From CALBPI01 sp039821605 (GTDB taxonomy: Bacteria; Pseudomonadota; Gammaproteobacteria; Steroidobacterales; Woeseiaceae), in assembly GCA_039821605.1 (NCBI GenBank), contig JBCBNV010000002.1, forward strand, positions 372,001-436,000: 64,000 nt of DNA, given 5' to 3'. Below are positions 61,483-64,000 of the stretch, in pieces. Both the position numbers and the translations under genes were made by a program. Below the pieces are notes generated by a model. It was not told the DNA's origin. It made no database searches and saw only the letters and a program-made list of their open reading frames with translations. Each line of letters begins with the position of its first letter. The stretch's first letter is position 1.

Positions 61483-63150
61483 TTGCGCAGGGCAATGATT
61501 GCGATCGTGTGGTCCGTCATGTTCGCGGCGTGCGCGGGCAAGGAACCACACGCGAACCTAGAGACTTCGGCCATCATCGTTACGAGCGAAGCTGGCCAGA
61601 AGCTTGCGTCTGCACCAGGCGCGTCGTTCGTCGACGGGCGCGGCACGGGGCCCCTGATCGAGGTGTGGCCGGAGCAAACCAAGCAAACGATCGACGGCAT
61701 CGGCTCCTCATTCACAGAATCGTCGGCGTACGTGCTCGCGCACCTCGAGCCCGAGCGCCGGAGCGCGCTCATGCGCGACCTTTACAGTGACGCAGGCGCG
61801 AATTTCTCCCTGGCCCGGACCGTCATCGGGTCCACCGATTTTTCCGTGAACGGCAAGCAGTCTTACGCGGATTTCCCGGGCGAGACGCCACTCGCGACAT
61901 TCTCTGTTGCTATGGACCTTGATGGTTTCGAGCGCGCCGTGCACCCGGGTATCCGGGATGAGGCTTTCGACGTGCTGCCCATGATTCAGGAAGCGCTGGC
62001 AATCAAACGCGACCAGGAGGACCGCGCATTCAGCATCGTTGCCTCGGCCTGGACGGCGCCGCCCTGGATGAAGGATATCGAGGACTGGTACATCGGGCTC
62101 TCGGAGGAGAACAACTGGCAGGGCACGGGCGGGCAAGTGAAGCCTGAGCATGAGGCCACCTATGCGGACTATCTCGTGCGCTACCTCGATGCCTACGCAG
62201 CGCGCGGCGTCGACATCTGGGGCCTGACGCCCGTCAATGAACCGCACGGCAACAGCGGCCAGTGGGAGAGCATGCACTTCACGCCCGAAACGCAGCGCGA
62301 CTTTGTTTCCGAGCACCTGGGGCCCGCCTTGCGCGCCGGTGGCCACGGTGACCTCCGACTGCTCATCTACGATCAGAACCGAGACGACATGGTGCACTGG
62401 GCCGACGTCGTGCTCGGTGACACCGATGCCGCGCAGTACGTCTACGGGACGGCGATCCACTGGTATGCGAGCACGTTCCGCGTATTCGAGGACGAACTGG
62501 ATACCGTGCATGAGCGCTTTCCGGCCTTCAGCATCATTCACACCGAGGGCACGATCGACAACCTGGGTCTGGCAGCCCCCGCGGGCGTGCGGGATCCGGA
62601 GGGCTACGAGGAGTCGGGCTGGTTCCAGAACGACGCCTTCTGGTGGCAGCCGAATGCCAGCGACTGGGCCTATGCCGCAGAGTGGGCGCCCAACGCAGCG
62701 GACCACCCCCTCTACACGCCCGTGCACCGCTATGCACGCAACATCATCGTCAGTCTCGACCACTGGGTCAGTGGTTGGATCGACTGGAACGTCGTGCTCG
62801 ACCGGGAAGGTGGCCCCAACCACGTCGGCAACTACTGCGGTGCGCCTGTCATGATCGACACGGCAACGGGTGAGATCTACTACACGCCCATCTACTACGT
62901 GCTCGCACAGTTCAGCCGCACGATTCGGCCCGGCGACCATGCGATCCGCACGTCAACCTCGCGCGCCGGGCTCGGTGATGACGACCTGCACGCGAGCGCG
63001 ACAGTCAATGACGCAGGTCTCGTCAGTGTGCAGGTCTTGAACACGACGTCGCGAGCGATTGACTACAGTCTGCAGATCGGCGATCAACACGCCGCCATCA
63101 CGATTCCGGCCAATGCCCTGCAGACGGTCCAGGTCGCGCTCAATGAGTAA
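61483..63150 (+). CDS. GH30 glycoside hydrolase (glucosylceramidase-like), probable lipoprotein
   Basis: The 555-residue protein starts with a hydrophobic signal MRRAMIAIVWSVMFAACAG, with Cys17 as a possible lipid site (the lipobox is not perfect). The GH30 beta/alpha barrel shows QTIDGIGSSFTESSAYVL and ASAWTAPPWMKD. The acid/base is Glu253 in LTPVNEPHG and the nucleophile Glu355 in IHTEGTIDN. A C-terminal beta domain is present (about residues 470-555). GH30 members cut beta-glucosyl or beta-1,6-glucan bonds; the substrate is not known here. It overlaps the nitrilase start by seven bases. Confidence 0.9.
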   Translation: MRRAMIAIVWSVMFAACAGKEPHANLETSAIIVTSEAGQKLASAPGASFVDGRGTGPLIEVWPEQTKQTIDGIGSSFTESSAYVLAHLEPERRSALMRDLYSDAGANFSLARTVIGSTDFSVNGKQSYADFPGETPLATFSVAMDLDGFERAVHPGIRDEAFDVLPMIQEALAIKRDQEDRAFSIVASAWTAPPWMKDIEDWYIGLSEENNWQGTGGQVKPEHEATYADYLVRYLDAYAARGVDIWGLTPVNEPHGNSGQWESMHFTPETQRDFVSEHLGPALRAGGHGDLRLLIYDQNRDDMVHWADVVLGDTDAAQYVYGTAIHWYASTFRVFEDELDTVHERFPAFSIIHTEGTIDNLGLAAPAGVRDPEGYEESGWFQNDAFWWQPNASDWAYAAEWAPNAADHPLYTPVHRYARNIIVSLDHWVSGWIDWNVVLDREGGPNHVGNYCGAPVMIDTATGEIYYTPIYYVLAQFSRTIRPGDHAIRTSTSRAGLGDDDLHASATVNDAGLVSVQVLNTTSRAIDYSLQIGDQHAAITIPANALQTVQVALNE

Positions 63151-64000
63151 CCGAACCGTAACCGTTGGCCTCGCGCAGATCGCGCCCGCCTGGCTTGACC
63201 GCGCCGCCGGCACTGAGAAGATCATCGACTGGATCGACCGGGCCGGTGGGGCATCCTGCGACCTCGTCGTATTCGGCGAAGCCCTGTTGCCCGGGTATCC
63301 GTTCTGGGTGGAGCGCACAAACGGTGCGCGTTTCGAGTCTTCGCTGCAGAAGGCGCTGTACGCGCACTATGCCGAACAGGCCGTTGTTCCTGAGCGCGGC
63401 GATCTCGACCCCATCCGTGAGGCGGCGCGGCGCAATGGTTGCGCTTTGTATCTTGGCACCATCGAGCGCGCCGCAGATCGTGGCGGCCACAGTCTGTACT
63501 GCTCGATGGTGTACATCGACAAGCAGGGTGCGATCGGTTCGATCCACCGCAAGCTCATGCCGACCTACGAAGAGCGCCTCGTATGGTCACCCGGTGACGG
63601 GCATGGCCTTCGGACGCATAGCCTGGGTGCGTTCACCGTCGGCGGTCTCAACTGCTGGGAAAACTGGTTGCCGCTGCCGCGTGCGGCGCTGTACGCGGCC
63701 GGCGAGGACCTGCATGTCGCCATCTGGCCCGGCAGCGTTCGCAACACCGAAGACATCACGCGGTTTATTGCCAGGGAGGGGCGGTCTTTTGTCGTGTCGG
63801 TATCCGGGCTCATGCGCCGGTCCGATATTGCCGATGACCTGCCGCACGCTGATGAGTTGCGCGAGGCGGCCGATGACGTGATGGCCAATGGCGGCTCCTG
63901 CATCGCTGCGCCGAGCGGGGAGTGGTTGCTTGCGCCCGAGACCGATGTGGAGTCGCTGCGCGTTGCTGTGCTCGATCATCGTGAGGTGCTCGAGGCACGG
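63144..64000 (+). CDS. Nitrilase-family carbon-nitrogen hydrolase, 3' end beyond window
   Basis: The frame is open to the last base, so 285 residues are visible. The start ATG 63144 overlaps the GH30 stop by seven bases. The catalytic triad of true nitrilases is present: Glu46 in FGEALLPGYPFW, Lys137 in HRKLMPTYEERLVW and Cys171 in GGLNCWENWLPLPR, then AIWPGS. These are the signatures of nitrile-cleaving enzymes (nitrile to carboxylate and ammonia), not amidases. The substrate is not known. Expected full length is about 310-340 residues. Confidence 0.92.

Overview
The window looks like a 64 kb piece of the chromosome of a GC-rich gammaproteobacterium (about two thirds GC by eye). The evidence is a meso-DAP-type MurE motif, LpxC, BamD, a type IVa pilus cluster under PilRS/sigma-54, RecA-RecX-AlaS-CsrA, and ZapD. 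The gene order lpxC-dciA-M23-secA-mutT, then coaE-pilDCB-pilA-pilRS-sucCD-nadE-bamD-rluD-pgeF-clpB, resembles what I recall of Xanthomonadales and related lineages more than Enterobacterales. No insertion sequence, prophage, CRISPR array or rRNA operon is visible.

Layout. Positions 1-14544 are the division and cell-wall cluster (murE 3' end, murF, mraY, murD, ftsW, murG, murC, murB, ddl, ftsQ, ftsA, ftsZ, lpxC). Most genes as far as ftsA overlap or abut, and ftsZ and lpxC have their own leaders. Positions 14534-19347 hold dciA, an M23 peptidase, secA and mutT. Positions 19344-29627, on the minus strand, hold zapD, coaE and the pilus cluster pilD, pilC, pilB, two pilins, pilR and pilS. Positions 29765-42300 carry sucCD, nadE, bamD (minus), rluD, pgeF, clpB, an FmdB-type zinc ribbon protein, a DUF502 membrane protein, aspS and an alpha/beta hydrolase. 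Then come mutS (minus), a glycosyltransferase, pncC, recA, recX, alaS, csrA, tRNA-Ser(GCU) and tRNA-Arg(ACG).

After tRNA-Arg (about 52.1 kb) the content changes from conserved core to accessory single genes: an unknown 152-residue protein, an MDR oxidoreductase with an AAC(3)-family acetyltransferase, two lipoproteins (one DUF2314), a PLP-dependent decarboxylase, a lactonase-like metallo-hydrolase, ArgE-type deacetylase, a GNAT acetyltransferase with an unknown 90-residue partner, a GH30 lipoprotein glycosidase, and a nitrilase cut by the window end.

Regulatory signals readable in the sequence are a textbook sigma-54 promoter with an upstream TGTC palindrome before pilA, a sigma-32 promoter before clpB, a LexA box before recA, a long GGA-rich leader before csrA, and a promoter/hairpin/terminator arrangement between ftsZ and lpxC that could encode a short RNA or an attenuator. 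I did not find an obviously new multi-gene system. The best leads are the ftsZ-lpxC leader RNA, the two-pilin arrangement, the predicted non-discriminating AspRS and several unknown accessory genes.
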